Positions 34,564 to 44,658 of a stretch of 64,000 nucleotides of DNA are shown piece by piece. A program made the translations under genes and the position numbers. The stretch's first letter is position 1. Each line of letters starts with the position of its first letter. This DNA comes from Harmothoe impar (Eukaryota; Annelida; Polychaeta; Phyllodocida; Polynoidae), in contig OX381707.1 of assembly GCA_947462335.1 (NCBI GenBank), positions 84,530,610 through 84,594,609 of the forward strand, read 5' to 3'. A model generated the notes under the pieces. The model saw nothing but the letters and a program-made list of their open reading frames with translations, did not search any database and was not told the DNA's origin.

Positions 34564-36226
34564 CATATTCTCAGCATAGGGCCGGAGAGTGAGGCTAAAA
34601 TTGCATATCTCAGAGCCAGCAGTGAAAGGATCAAGGATGATATTTGTCATCATGATAGATCAATGCAGCTCCGGGAAGTAACTTTCGGACATTTCAAGAG
34701 TGTCTGGTCCCTGTAGGGTCTGCATGATGCTTGAAATGTCGGTGAGTTACTCACCATTGATACAGAGTGATAAATTTTATTCCTGCATTTAGGTCCCCAA
34801 TCTGAAACAGCATCTCTTACATCCGTTTTTTAAAATCACCATTAGCAGAAAATAAAACAATCCTGTCTGAAACTTTAACGCTTGCAAGAATTGAAAGATT
34901 ACTTCTTTCTCATTTCAATGCTTTTTACTTCAAAACATAACCCCATTGTATCTTGTACACCGCGCTGTCAGCTTTTCCCGATGATATCTTAATAGGACAC
35001 TTTTATCTCAATTCAAAACCTAAGAAACTGTTTTTGCGTTTTCACAGGAAAGAAATAACATCCAGGCACCATCTCTTAACCATAAAAAACCCAGATTGGT
35101 TAAAGCATTTTATGCCTTCTACTTTTAGGATGCTTTAATGCCTCCCTGGTAGGTCGCTAGCAAATGATATATAAAACTATCATGCCAACCCTCTGGTAAT
35201 GCATCTACCCTGTAGAGCCAATTATGATACTGTGAGGTATTCTTTACAGCCATGCACCATGCCATAAAAAGGTTTACTGACTATAAAAAGGCACTTTATG
35301 GTCCTTAAAGAGCTAATGACAGAGGTCTGATTGTTTAATTGGATTGTTTAATTGGATAGTGATACTGATTATTGGAGGCGTGAAAGTAACTGAACCAAGA
35401 AATTACTGAGATACTAATTGAGCTAGCGAACAATGATGATTAGGATTTTGGGACGGAAGTGTGACAATTTAAATCCAGCTATGCCAGTGTGAAATAACAT
35501 TGTTCCTGCGGTAAATACAATTTATTCAAACTGAGAAATACTCAGATTGCAGATTGCATATTTCTAATTCATGTGAGAAACCAGGAGGGCTACAAAGCGG
35601 CAACATAGACATTGAAGCCTAAAATACTAAACAAAAAGAACAAAGACGAGGCAGACATAAGCATAAATGGGACAGATTGGGGTAGATGAGGAGAAAGTAA
35701 GCCAGAAAATCAAATGGAAGGAGAGTAAGCAGGCAGAATGCCTCAGCAATGATGAGGGGGGTCACAGTGAGCAAACAAGTGGAGTTTTATAAAGCCATGG
35801 AAGGATCAGGTTATGATGTTATCTTCAGTGTTAAAGATATAGGTGAACATTGAAGATATAGCTGAAATGAAGTAAGACTTAAATGGATACTTCAGAAGAG
35901 AGGGAACACTGTAACAAGGACCGTACAACTCTGGTTACCCAGTGCAGTCACTGAGGGAAAACCTCCTATGTGGATTTATTTGGCTCTGAATACTTCCAGT
36001 TAACAACATTCGAAGAGAAAACTGACAGGCATGTCTCTGTGTTCCAGTGGTTTCTCAGTACCCAATAGGTCACAGCAAAGAACCCCCTAGTGGCAAAAAC
36101 ATGAACCATACATCCCATCCAGGTCTAGTCATATATTCAATAACATTTACTCGATGTGAAAAGGATGTTAGCAGTTCGGCTGGTACTCTGAGGACTCACC
36201 AGGTCACAGCAAACATACATAGCCGA
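34564..36226. other. Non-coding with degraded dispersed repeats
   Basis: It holds hairpin-family copies near 34707-34772 (CCTGTAGGGTCTGCATGATGC, GTGAGTTACTCACC) and 35183-35325. From about 36035 there are pieces of another dispersed family (GGTCACAGCAAA, CCCCCTAGTGG, CATCCCATCCAG), which recurs near 48950 and 49770. No gene was recognised. Confidence 0.45.
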
Positions 36227-36747
36227 TGTAGGGGCACGAATAATACGTGTACATATAAGGTCCGTGGAGTCAGAGCGGTAAGTGCCTCCAACGGACACTA
36301 GGTGGCAACACCTAAGCCATGTCCTTTCGGTTATCCGGTAGCGAAGCCAGGCAGGGCACTCCAGACGGCGCTACGGAGGAGTGCCACGTCGACACTGCTT
36401 GGTCCGCGCTCAGGGTATATAAGAGGCCGAGGTTGGCTACCTCACCAGTTAGTCCTAGGACGAGCTCTGACCCGCACCTTTCGTACCTTCGCTTTGACAG
36501 GGGCACCTACACCCCTCCCACGTTATGGACTCTGCACCAGCCATGCTGGCACAGGGCTTAACTGTCCGGTATCGCTAATGCTTCGAACTATCGATAGAAT
36601 CCTGTGTGTCTTCGAATGGTTGAAAGACCAAGTGAACCGAGTGGAAAACCTTCGTGTACTTTTGAGGCTGTGATCGAATAAAAACCTGTTGCATTCAAAC
36701 CGAATTTGGAACCTGTGTTCGTGTTGTACGCATATGAAACCCCTACA
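36227..36747 (+). repeat. 5' LTR of the Gypsy-type element
   Basis: 521 bp, TGTAGGGGCACG..AAACCCCTACA. It carries a TATATAAG box at 36416-36423 and an AATAAA signal at 36677-36682. It differs from the 3' LTR at two positions (GCGAAGCC versus GCGGAGCC, and AGCCATGC versus AGCCCTGC). Confidence 0.95.
36416..36423 (+). promoter_or_regulatory. TATA box of the 5' LTR
   Basis: TATATAAG in the context CAGGGTATATAAGAGGCC, 254 bp upstream of the LTR polyadenylation signal. Confidence 0.8.
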
Positions 36748-36770
36748 TTGGTGCCGTGACCAGTTCGGGT
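36748..36770 (+). other. Primer-binding-like site
   Basis: TTGGTGCCGTGACCAGTTCG follows the LTR end with one base between. TGG is the expected complement of a tRNA CCA end; the tRNA species is not assigned. Confidence 0.65.
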
Positions 36771-36803
36771 GAAACACAGAATAGCACAGTCAGTTGGGTT
36801 AAC

Positions 36804-38909
36804 ATGGCTGAACAGGCAAAGGGTGGAGCGTCCCTTCATCCTATTTCGAGTCCAGACCCGGAGGTGGTAGCAGCCCTTGAGAAACACTATGGGCCAAACC
36901 GTTTGAGTTCTACACCAGAACCAAGGAGAGGCAATCCTGATTCTATTCGAAAAGATCTGGGGTCAAACCTAGATGATTCTTTGTTTGAAACTGGCGGTTC
37001 GAAGAGACACATTGCTCCTATGCCAACACAAGGCATGAGCATGCTGCATGCTGAACGACACCAGCAACAGGAAGTGACACGGCGTCATTTCGAAGAGGAG
37101 AAGAATCGTTTCGAAGGAGCAAGGATTGCAGAGATGGACAGGATGAATGAAGAGTTTGAAGCTTTGAGTCATCGGTTGGTACAGCTCCGGAACAAGAATG
37201 AAGATTTAGACGGGGCAACAATGGAGAAACAGAACCGCTTCGACACAACGAAGGCGGAACTGGAACATATGGAAAACCAGTTCGCTCATCAACAAAATGT
37301 CTTGCGGCGACGTACTGAATCTCTAGAACAACGTCAAGATAAGATCATACATGATTCGGACAAGCTCCATGATACGATCCGAGAAGCTACCAAGGCGATG
37401 ATGGATGAAAAGGATCGTCTGATCAGGGAGGTGGAAGATTTACAGAAGAAACGAGATGAAGAGGCAACTCGAGGTGGCCGTTCAGAGTTCGATCATGTCA
37501 GTGGTGGCATATACAACTCATCAACTGGTGGGGGTAGTGCCTCTACCTCAACCGGAGGGAGACCAAAACGAGTGACCATTGATACGGGGGATCCGGATGG
37601 AAGATCTTCACGGCGTGACCAACGCCCAACGTCGTATGATGACGACCATTCGAACTCTCCCAGTCGTTCCAGCTCTCGAGAGAGACCGAGCCGTACGGGT
37701 TCGAATGAGAGATCTTCGAGATCTGATCCGAATGAACGTTCGAGTGGGCCCTCAAGAAGGCCAGGGAGATCTCCTACACATGCAGGTAGACGAGTATCTC
37801 GCCGCGAATCGATGTCCCCTGGGATGAAATTGATTTACGACACGAACCCCTGCATTGCTGAGATGGGAGTGGACTGTGTTAGCAGACAAGCTGATAATGC
37901 CGATATCGTCGACTGGAGCATCGAGCAGTCGTTTCTGTTGCACAGGGACAACCACAACGCTGCTAGACGCACTGCAAGCACTCCGACTCCGTTCACAGGA
38001 AGACAGCCATGGCAGGACTGGTTCGCAGACTTCATGGACGATATGAGATATAATCGATGGTCAGAAGAGGAATCGTTGGACGAGCTTTTACGGGCATTGA
38101 GAAATGGCCCAGGCAAGCTAGCTGTTTCGAGATGGAGAACGATGCATGGTGCCGGATCGTTTACCCAATTGGTGGAATGCGCCAGTTACCTGATAGGTAA
38201 TGTGGGTAATGAAGACCCGCTTCGATTGTTCCGGAAACGGACTCAAAAGCCAAACGAGTCGCACCGTGTGTTCGGTCTAGAATTGCAATCTCTCTTGCAA
38301 AGGGCTAGACCAAGATGGCAGTTAGATGACCCACAGTTCCTAGATGATTTGTTCATGCAATTCATTGAGGGATTAAGGGATTCTGATGAACGGACCGCTG
38401 CATGTGATAGTTGGAAAGCTGGAACTTCTCTCACTGATTTGTTCATGGCCATAGAAGACTATGACAGGAAACGGCATCTGCTATCCTCGAGAGTACTTTC
38501 GAGAACTTCCAGTGTGGTGCAAGACCCACCAGCCTCTGATACAGAGGAAGGTGATTCTGGAAGGGAGGAGGAGATTGGCGCAGTTGCTCAAAAGAACAGC
38601 GGCAAATCTTATTCCAATTCGAATTCGAAGCGCTATCCGAAGGCTGACAGGAAAACACCACCTGTGACCCCAGGAGTTACAAGCGCACCTTCGACTACTT
38701 CCTCAACTCCCAGTTCTATGGAAGAACTTCTGTTAAGGTTGACTGACTTGATGTCTGGAAACCAGCAATCAACAGGGAGGAATTCGAAGCCGAGAGTGGA
38801 CAAGACCACTAGGAAGTGTTACAGGTGTCAGGTCCTGGGACACTTTGCTGCAGAATGCCCAGCTGAGAAGCCGGTACCAAAGCCTGAGGAGAAGAAAACG
38901 GAAAACTAG
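36804..38909 (+). CDS. Gag polyprotein
   Basis: Structural protein of 701 residues; it packages element RNA into cytoplasmic particles. The ATG at 36804 is the first in frame after the primer site. The N-terminal region carries a long coiled coil (about residues 90-235, rich in E/K/R: RRHFEEEKNRFE, LEQRQDKIIHDSDK). A Ser/Arg-rich stretch follows (about 265-345; SRSSSRERPSR). Next is a retrotransposon capsid-like domain (about 390-560; PWQDWFADFMDDMRYNRW, QLVECASYLIG, FMQFIEGLRD). Near residue 672 there is a zinc knuckle, CYRCQVLGHFAAEC, of CX2CX4HX4C type. The pol frame is open from 38888, so gag and pol overlap by about 22 bases in the -1 relation; a -1 slip would join them. The long coiled coil plus RS-like stretch is unusually large for a Ty3/Gypsy gag. 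Confidence 0.88.
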   Translation: MAEQAKGGASLHPISSPDPEVVAALEKHYGPNRLSSTPEPRRGNPDSIRKDLGSNLDDSLFETGGSKRHIAPMPTQGMSMLHAERHQQQEVTRRHFEEEKNRFEGARIAEMDRMNEEFEALSHRLVQLRNKNEDLDGATMEKQNRFDTTKAELEHMENQFAHQQNVLRRRTESLEQRQDKIIHDSDKLHDTIREATKAMMDEKDRLIREVEDLQKKRDEEATRGGRSEFDHVSGGIYNSSTGGGSASTSTGGRPKRVTIDTGDPDGRSSRRDQRPTSYDDDHSNSPSRSSSRERPSRTGSNERSSRSDPNERSSGPSRRPGRSPTHAGRRVSRRESMSPGMKLIYDTNPCIAEMGVDCVSRQADNADIVDWSIEQSFLLHRDNHNAARRTASTPTPFTGRQPWQDWFADFMDDMRYNRWSEEESLDELLRALRNGPGKLAVSRWRTMHGAGSFTQLVECASYLIGNVGNEDPLRLFRKRTQKPNESHRVFGLELQSLLQRARPRWQLDDPQFLDDLFMQFIEGLRDSDERTAACDSWKAGTSLTDLFMAIEDYDRKRHLLSSRVLSRTSSVVQDPPASDTEEGDSGREEEIGAVAQKNSGKSYSNSNSKRYPKADRKTPPVTPGVTSAPSTTSSTPSSMEELLLRLTDLMSGNQQSTGRNSKPRVDKTTRKCYRCQVLGHFAAECPAEKPVPKPEEKKTEN

Positions 38910-41440
38910 ACGGGGTTGCTCTGGATGGCAAGGTAGTAACCCCTAAGGAGAAGGAAAGCCAACATATCGCCAGCGGTGCAAGCGAGGAAGTCCGAGGTGC
39001 AGTAGAGATTGGAAACTTAGAGGAGGGGCCTGATCAGTCCCTTCTAAGTATGTCCAATGAACCCAGAAAAGTAGATGTCCGAGGAGGAAGTACTGGGGAA
39101 GCGGCGACTTGGATACAGGAGCTGGAAGTAGTCAGCAGTGCCCGATTGTCCCCGGATCATCCCTGTTTGAAGCACTTGAAACGACGGGGAGTAGATCTTG
39201 GTGTTACTAAGGATTTCGAACGTTTCACCGTTAACCCATCACCACTGGATGGGAAGAGGTGGTATTTGACTGTAGCAGTGAGGGGAAGGTCCGCAGAATT
39301 TCTAGTGGATACTGGAGCTAGTCACTCCATGATCTCGAAGAGGTTCTATGACCTTGTAGCCGATGAGCCAGATAACTTCACAACGAGGGTAAAAGCTCAT
39401 TCGGCCGACGGTAGCTGCATGCAGACGTTTGGTAAAGCATTTTTCGAAATCAATATAGGTGGACAGGATTACCTTCTGTCCCCTACTATTGCTGATCTGA
39501 GTGATGATGGCATCATCGGATTAGATTTCGCTGCGTTGTACGGTGCAATGTTGGAACCTTGTAGGGGGATGTTAAAGATAGAACATCCATACAAGGTGGC
39601 CGTACAATGCGTATTGAGAAAGGTATCTTCTGTAGCCTCGGTGGTACAGACGGTTAAGATGACCCCAGGACAGACATGTGATGTGCTGTTTTCGAGTGAC
39701 AGTATCTTCCGAGACCAGATGGCGGTGGTTGAACCCGATGTGGTGAGACTTGCATCAATTGGACTCGAGAGTGCAGATACTTTCGTAGGCAGTGGCAGTA
39801 GGAATTTAATTCCTATTTCGAATCCTGGTGGTGAAGTCCGTTATCTGATGAAAGGTACTCCCGTGGGGCAGGTGATCGTTGCACAGGCAAGCACCAGTAT
39901 ACTCTCAGAAGATACCAAACCGAACCTTGAAGGGATGTCCGATTTGCGTCCGGAACTCCAAAAGTTGGTGGACGATTCGAGCTTGGTGACGGGGGACCAG
40001 AAAGATCAGTTGAGACGGGTATTGGTGGAATATGATGCAGCCTTCGGGGAGCCCACTGGTTTGGGGCGAACTGATAAGGTGCTACATTCCATCACTACGG
40101 AGGACGCTGTACCTTTCAAAATCCCTTATAGACGCCTACCTTTGAAGAAGAAATTGATGGCCGAGAAGGAAATCGCTGATCAGCTGAGATTAGGGGTGAT
40201 TGTTCCCAGCACTAGCCCCTGGTCCAGTCCTGTTCAGATGGTGACTAAGAAAGACGGCACAATTCGCTTCTGCATAGATTATCGAAAATTGAATGGCTGT
40301 ACTAAGAAAAACTCCTATCCTCTCCCCCGTATAGACGAGACTATTGATTCCCTGGGCGGAAACCAATGGTTCTGTACGCTGGATTTGCAATCCGGATACT
40401 GGCAAGTTGGAATGAAGGAAGAGGATCAGGAAAAAACAGCGTTTTCGAGCCATGTCGGTCTTTTCCAGTACAATGTGATGCCGTTCGGATTGTGTAACGC
40501 CCCTGCAACATTCCAAGCCATGATGGAATCTCTGTTGAGTGATCTGTTATGGAAGGAGTGTTTGGTGTACCTGGACGACGTAATTGTCTTCGGGAAGACC
40601 TTCGAATTGTGCCTGGCTACTTTAGTCAAAATTTTCGAGAGGTTGATAACCCATGGTTTGAAATTGAAACCAAAGAAGTGTCACCTATTTAGGACTTCTA
40701 TTAACTATCTCGGTCGGATAATATCCACTGAGGGGGTTAAGGCGGATCCTGAGAAACTAGATGTTGTATCGGAATGGGAAAAGCCAGAGGGACCTAAAGA
40801 CATACGGTCCTTTCTGGGCTTCTGTAGTTACTACAGAGACTTCCTACCGGGGTATGCCAGAATAGCTCAGCCTATGCAGGCTCTAGCTCACTGGACTCCG
40901 GGTAGAAGGAAGGAGCCTTTCCCATGGGGTCCGGAACAAGATCTAGCATTCGAAGCCGTGAAGAACCTATTTCGAACCACCCCAGTTTTGAAATATCCAA
41001 CAGCTGATGGACATTTCATACTGGACACAGACGCCAGTAATGACAGTATAGGTGCTGCTCTATCCCAGATGCAAGAGGGGATAGAAGTGCCACTGGCTTT
41101 CGCTAGTAATACCCTCAATAAGGCCCAGAGGAATTACTGTACCACTAAGCGCGAATTGTTGGCGGTAGTGGTGTATACGAAGAAGTTTAAGCACTTCCTT
41201 TGGGGAGGTGACTTTACTTTACGGACAGATCACTCGTCCTTAAGGTGGCTGTTAAACTTTAAGGAAGCAGAAGGAATGATCGGTCGATGGCTGACCCACT
41301 TGTCCGAGTTCGGGTTGGAAAATAGCCAAATCCAACACAGAGCAGGGAGCAAGCATATCATGCTGATGCCCTTTCGAGAAGACCCATACGGAAATGTTCT
41401 AGAATGGATTGCGATGATTGTGGAGCCCATAATGCTGTAA
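38888..41440 (+). CDS. Pol: protease, reverse transcriptase, RNase H
   Basis: Enzymatic polyprotein for particle maturation and cDNA synthesis. The frame is open from 38888 and the first ATG is at 39050. The aspartic protease shows FLVDTGASHSMI with IIGLDFAALYG downstream. The RT blocks run PYRRLPLKKK, SPWSSPVQMVTKKDG, RFCIDYRKLN, TLDLQSGYWQ, FGLCNAPATFQ and the active site YLDDVIVF. RNase H follows with ILDTDASNDSIGAALSQ, TTKRELLAVV and RTDHSSLRWL. The frame ends at 41440 just past a break: around 41355-41362 the frame leaves the conserved ADALSRRP block, which is readable in the integrase frame from 41363. A one-base loss or two-base gain there separates RT/RNase H from integrase; no programmed-shift signal is evident at the spot. 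Confidence 0.9.
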   Translation, partial: GEENGKLDGVALDGKVVTPKEKESQHIASGASEEVRGAVEIGNLEEGPDQSLLSMSNEPRKVDVRGGSTGEAATWIQELEVVSSARLSPDHPCLKHLKRRGVDLGVTKDFERFTVNPSPLDGKRWYLTVAVRGRSAEFLVDTGASHSMISKRFYDLVADEPDNFTTRVKAHSADGSCMQTFGKAFFEINIGGQDYLLSPTIADLSDDGIIGLDFAALYGAMLEPCRGMLKIEHPYKVAVQCVLRKVSSVASVVQTVKMTPGQTCDVLFSSDSIFRDQMAVVEPDVVRLASIGLESADTFVGSGSRNLIPISNPGGEVRYLMKGTPVGQVIVAQASTSILSEDTKPNLEGMSDLRPELQKLVDDSSLVTGDQKDQLRRVLVEYDAAFGEPTGLGRTDKVLHSITTEDAVPFKIPYRRLPLKKKLMAEKEIADQLRLGVIVPSTSPWSSPVQMVTKKDGTIRFCIDYRKLNGCTKKNSYPLPRIDETIDSLGGNQWFCTLDLQSGYWQVGMKEEDQEKTAFSSHVGLFQYNVMPFGLCNAPATFQAMMESLLSDLLWKECLVYLDDVIVFGKTFELCLATLVKIFERLITHGLKLKPKKCHLFRTSINYLGRIISTEGVKADPEKLDVVSEWEKPEGPKDIRSFLGFCSYYRDFLPGYARIAQPMQALAHWTPGRRKEPFPWGPEQDLAFEAVKNLFRTTPVLKYPTADGHFILDTDASNDSIGAALSQMQEGIEVPLAFASNTLNKAQRNYCTTKRELLAVVVYTKKFKHFLWGGDFTLRTDHSSLRWLLNFKEAEGMIGRWLTHLSEFGLENSQIQHRAGSKHIMLMPFREDPYGNVLEWIAMIVEPIML

Positions 41441-43155
41441 TAGCTGGAGTTCGAATGCCGTATGATGTAGGACATTCTAAAGCAATGGAATGGTCCACCG
41501 AAACCATCAGGCAATTCCAGAAGGGTGATGCTGTCATTTCGAGACTAATAGAACAGGTCTCCAGTGGTGCCCAACCACAAAGACCAGCCATTTCGATTGA
41601 GAACCGGGAAATGAGACAGCTACTTGCTCAATGGTCTGAGCTAACTGTTGTTGACGGTATCTTATGTAGGTGGAAGATAACACCGTACAAGGCCAAAATT
41701 CGACAAATCGTGATACCCACAGCTATGCGAAGGGATATCATGTATTTCGTACATGGACATCAGACCAGTGGACATTTTGGAAAGAAGCGCTCCCTTGCGC
41801 GACTCTCCAGAAGGTATTACTGGCGTGGCATGAGTAAAGATCTGCTTAGGTGGATCTCTACTTGTCCAGATTGTTGTCTGAGCAAACCAGGTGAAGGCCT
41901 GGGGAAGTTGCCACTAACTCAAGAGCTTTGGGGAGTTAGATTTGCACGCATAGCGGTTGATATCATTAGTGGCCTAAAAACCACTCCTGATGGAAACACG
42001 TGCATGATGGTGATCTCCGACTACTATTCGAAGTATACTAGAGTGTTTCCTCTGAAAGATCACAAGGCTCATACATGTGCTCGTGCATTTGTAAAGGGTT
42101 GGGTGCTTCATCTAGGCGTGCCCTTGATGTTGCATAGTGATCAAGGCAGAGAATTCGAATCTGAGTTATGGGCAGCATTGTGCCATAACCTTGCTATATG
42201 CAAAACCAGAACGAATCCGTACAGGCCTCAGTCTGATGGTCAAGTAGAAAGGTTCAACAGAACCTTGATACAAGTCCTGAAGCCTCTGGTCAACAGTCAG
42301 ATGGATGATTGGGACGAACAATGCGAGTTTGTGGTACATGCTTATAATAGTACGGTGCATGCTTCCACCGGTTGTTCCCCCAATTTGTTGGTATTCGGAG
42401 AGGATTTGATTATGCCTGCTGACTTGGTGTTTGGCGTAGCTGGGATAAACGCTGAAACACCCTGTCAGGTGATGTTCGTGGAGGCATTGAGGGATCAATT
42501 CAAGTCCGCATACGAGATGGTTCGATGTGAACTAAGCAAATCTGCTTCATGGCAAAAAGTGGGCTATGACGTAGGTTTGAAACTTAGGTCCTTTCGAGTG
42601 GGGGATGAAGTAGTTAGGCTACACGACCCCCTACAGCAGCTAAAGTTGTCACCCAACTGGGATGGTCCCTTTACTGTGGTTCGGATTGTTTCAGAATCCA
42701 CTGTGGTGATCAAATCCTTGTTGGGACGCCTGTATAAATCCAATGTAGCTCACCTACGCCGGTGGCAGGGTGATGCTTCAGCGCATTCGAAGCCAGGGGA
42801 GCATTCGAAGTCAGATAACACTGAGTGGAGAGCGACCACCCCGGAACGACGTGGTCCTGGTAGACCTAGGAAACTAGTGATACCCTCAGATGAGAAAAAA
42901 CCTATGCCTCCTGGTATTGGTAAATTAAAGCGGGGCCGGGGTAGGCCTAAAAAAAATTTACCAATTCGAGCTTCTAGCAAGAAGGATAAAAAGTGCGGAA
43001 AAAAAGTCTCGGCAAATGAAGGTCTGAAGGGGAGGAGGGCTGTCCAATTGACTACTGGACATCCTGTCGAATCTTCCCGGACGACCAGGTCTAAAGAACC
43101 CAAGGTGGGGTTAAGGCGCAGTCCACGGCATAACCCGGAGACTGCTGTGACCTAA
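41356..43155 (+). CDS. Pol: integrase with GPF module and AT-hooks
   Basis: Integrase part of pol, in the -1 frame relative to RT; the first ATG is at 41404, but the frame is continuous from the ADALSRRP block upstream. The zinc-binding HHCC domain appears as HGHQTSGHFGKK with STCPDCC. The catalytic core has AVDIISGL (Asp), LHSDQGREF (Asp) and QSDGQVERFNRTL (Glu) with D-35-E-like spacing. The C-terminal GPY/F module reads WDGPFTVVRI, then NVAHLRRW. The tail carries two AT-hook-like motifs, GPGRPRK and GRGRPKK, followed by a basic segment ending in SPRHNP. AT-hooks could bias integration to AT-rich DNA; that is inference. Confidence 0.88.
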   Translation, partial: YHADALSRRPIRKCSRMDCDDCGAHNAVIAGVRMPYDVGHSKAMEWSTETIRQFQKGDAVISRLIEQVSSGAQPQRPAISIENREMRQLLAQWSELTVVDGILCRWKITPYKAKIRQIVIPTAMRRDIMYFVHGHQTSGHFGKKRSLARLSRRYYWRGMSKDLLRWISTCPDCCLSKPGEGLGKLPLTQELWGVRFARIAVDIISGLKTTPDGNTCMMVISDYYSKYTRVFPLKDHKAHTCARAFVKGWVLHLGVPLMLHSDQGREFESELWAALCHNLAICKTRTNPYRPQSDGQVERFNRTLIQVLKPLVNSQMDDWDEQCEFVVHAYNSTVHASTGCSPNLLVFGEDLIMPADLVFGVAGINAETPCQVMFVEALRDQFKSAYEMVRCELSKSASWQKVGYDVGLKLRSFRVGDEVVRLHDPLQQLKLSPNWDGPFTVVRIVSESTVVIKSLLGRLYKSNVAHLRRWQGDASAHSKPGEHSKSDNTEWRATTPERRGPGRPRKLVIPSDEKKPMPPGIGKLKRGRGRPKKNLPIRASSKKDKKCGKKVSANEGLKGRRAVQLTTGHPVESSRTTRSKEPKVGLRRSPRHNPETAVT

Positions 43156-43755
43156 TTTGTATACACAACAAGAAGTTTCGATGCCATGATGGTAGTACAG
43201 ACCTAATTGCTGTCGAGTGAGCAGAGCTAGGGTGGGTGTTGATCATGAACGTCCCCGAGGGTGGCAGACGGAACTATCCGGCGGGTATTCTTATGTTACC
43301 CGTAATGACATTTGCCTACACTCCTGAAGAATTCATGATTAGCGGTATCCCTGGTACTGTGGAACTGACTCAATAAGGATTACACTCCGGTGAGCTACCC
43401 GTTCGATTAGTGGCGGGAAACGCGAGCGTCTCCCGCCGGGTTATCCGTCGGAAAAGGGCTATCCGGTGAAGCGTGAACGCTGATTGGTTGACCTTTGCTC
43501 CCGCGGCGGGCGTGGCATCACGAGACAAGAAGGGCGGTCGCCATTTTGGATCAGTGCCAGGAAGACGCACGGACGCTGCAGGGCAAAGGAGGAGGAAGAA
43601 GGGACTTGTAGTCGACCAAAAGTCTCCAAAACCACATCATAAGACGCGCCAACCTGGTTAGTTCCCGCTCATAGTGTCATTAGGACACGCGGAGCTCCGT
43701 ACTCCGCAAATCTTCGATTATTAAACTTCGTTTTCGTTGAAAACATTCGACTGCG
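43156..43755 (+). promoter_or_regulatory. CpG-rich spacer with promoter-like motifs before the extra region
   Basis: 600 bp between integrase and the extra ORF. From about 43380 to 43680 it is CpG-rich. It contains an E2F-type GGCGGGAAA at 43412-43420 with an inverted TCCCGCC at 43431-43437, an inverted CCAAT box (GATTGGTTG) at 43482-43490, and a YY1-type CGCCATTTT at 43539-43547. There is no TATA box. This resembles a host-type CpG-island promoter and could drive a separate transcript for the downstream ORFs. Confidence 0.45.
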
Positions 43756-44658
43756 ATGGAGGAGCAGTACACCCCCGGTGAGGGCCTCCAGTCCGACGAG
43801 ATAGATCTGTTCGGGATGGACGATGGCCAATTCGACAACGCTCATGAGTCGGATTATGAATCCGCCTCTGAATCCACCGGGAGTGCGGTTACCGTTCGTG
43901 TAGCGGGGATCGGCTCCTATTCGACGGCTGATCGGGACAGCATGACCATGCCACCCCCGGCTACAGTCAACCTAGGGCCGTTGCCGTGGCGCAATGTCCC
44001 GAAACGCGTTGCTTCGAAAGACATAGACAATTCGACGTCAACCCGGCTTAACGCAGCAGGTGATGAGGAAGAGGACGAGATGCCGGAGTTGGAAGAGGTA
44101 AGCCAGAAATTGCCTATCCATGCAGTATCTGACGAAGAGATGGAGGACGTTGTGCGAACATCGCTGGCCCAGCAACAACTTATGGAAGTGCTGTCGTGCG
44201 AGTCGCCATTGGATTCCTCGCTGAAACTACATCCCACACTGATATCGATGATGTTGGACAGGCTGGGAGAGGAGGGTTTCTATCGTTACGATCCCACCTG
44301 GTTGGACAGTTACGGAGGGGCGATTCGAGGGGCTTTTAAGAATGGAGTCTTCAGTGACATTCTGTTAGAATGTGGTACGAACTTTCGGCATCTCCAACAA
44401 GCCAAGGCTATGGAGGAAGCAGTGCCCTCAAGTGATGGGAGCACGACCAGTACGAAGGGGAAGAAAAAGAAATTTTCCAAGACCAAAGGTAGTCGTAAAA
44501 CTTCCAACACTAGTACTCCTCCAAATACTCCGCCTATGTCCGAGGTATCCGAACCTGCCCCAGTTCAGTCCGAGTGCTCTTCGAGTACTTCCCAGTCGGC
44601 TTCAACGTCATTCGAAGAACCAACTACTACCAGTCCCATTCGAAGGAGACACAGCTAG
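43756..44658 (+). CDS. Extra ORF, segment a (acidic N-terminal part)
   Basis: 300 codons starting with ATG at 43756. It is acidic and Ser/Glu-rich at the N-terminus (SDEIDLFGMDDGQFDNAHES) and then carries a more ordered part (LHPTLISMMLDRLGEEGFYR, GVFSDILLECGTNFRHLQQA). A basic patch (KGKKKKFSKTKGSRK) and an S/T-rich tail lead to TAG at 44656-44658. No family is recognised. The next segment continues in another frame (VPFEGDTASVELAPRE), so either this is a complete small protein or a break near 44620-44655 truncates a longer one. Confidence 0.55.
   Translation: MEEQYTPGEGLQSDEIDLFGMDDGQFDNAHESDYESASESTGSAVTVRVAGIGSYSTADRDSMTMPPPATVNLGPLPWRNVPKRVASKDIDNSTSTRLNAAGDEEEDEMPELEEVSQKLPIHAVSDEEMEDVVRTSLAQQQLMEVLSCESPLDSSLKLHPTLISMMLDRLGEEGFYRYDPTWLDSYGGAIRGAFKNGVFSDILLECGTNFRHLQQAKAMEEAVPSSDGSTTSTKGKKKKFSKTKGSRKTSNTSTPPNTPPMSEVSEPAPVQSECSSSTSQSASTSFEEPTTTSPIRRRHS

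Noticed and set aside
36756..36803. Upstream extension of gag from a GTG codon
   Set aside because: It overlaps the primer-binding region; the ATG at 36804 is the natural start for a eukaryotic element.
36302..36887. Reading frames inside the LTRs (123 and 99 codons and others)
   Set aside because: They are duplicated in both LTRs with no domain and overlap promoter and polyadenylation signals.
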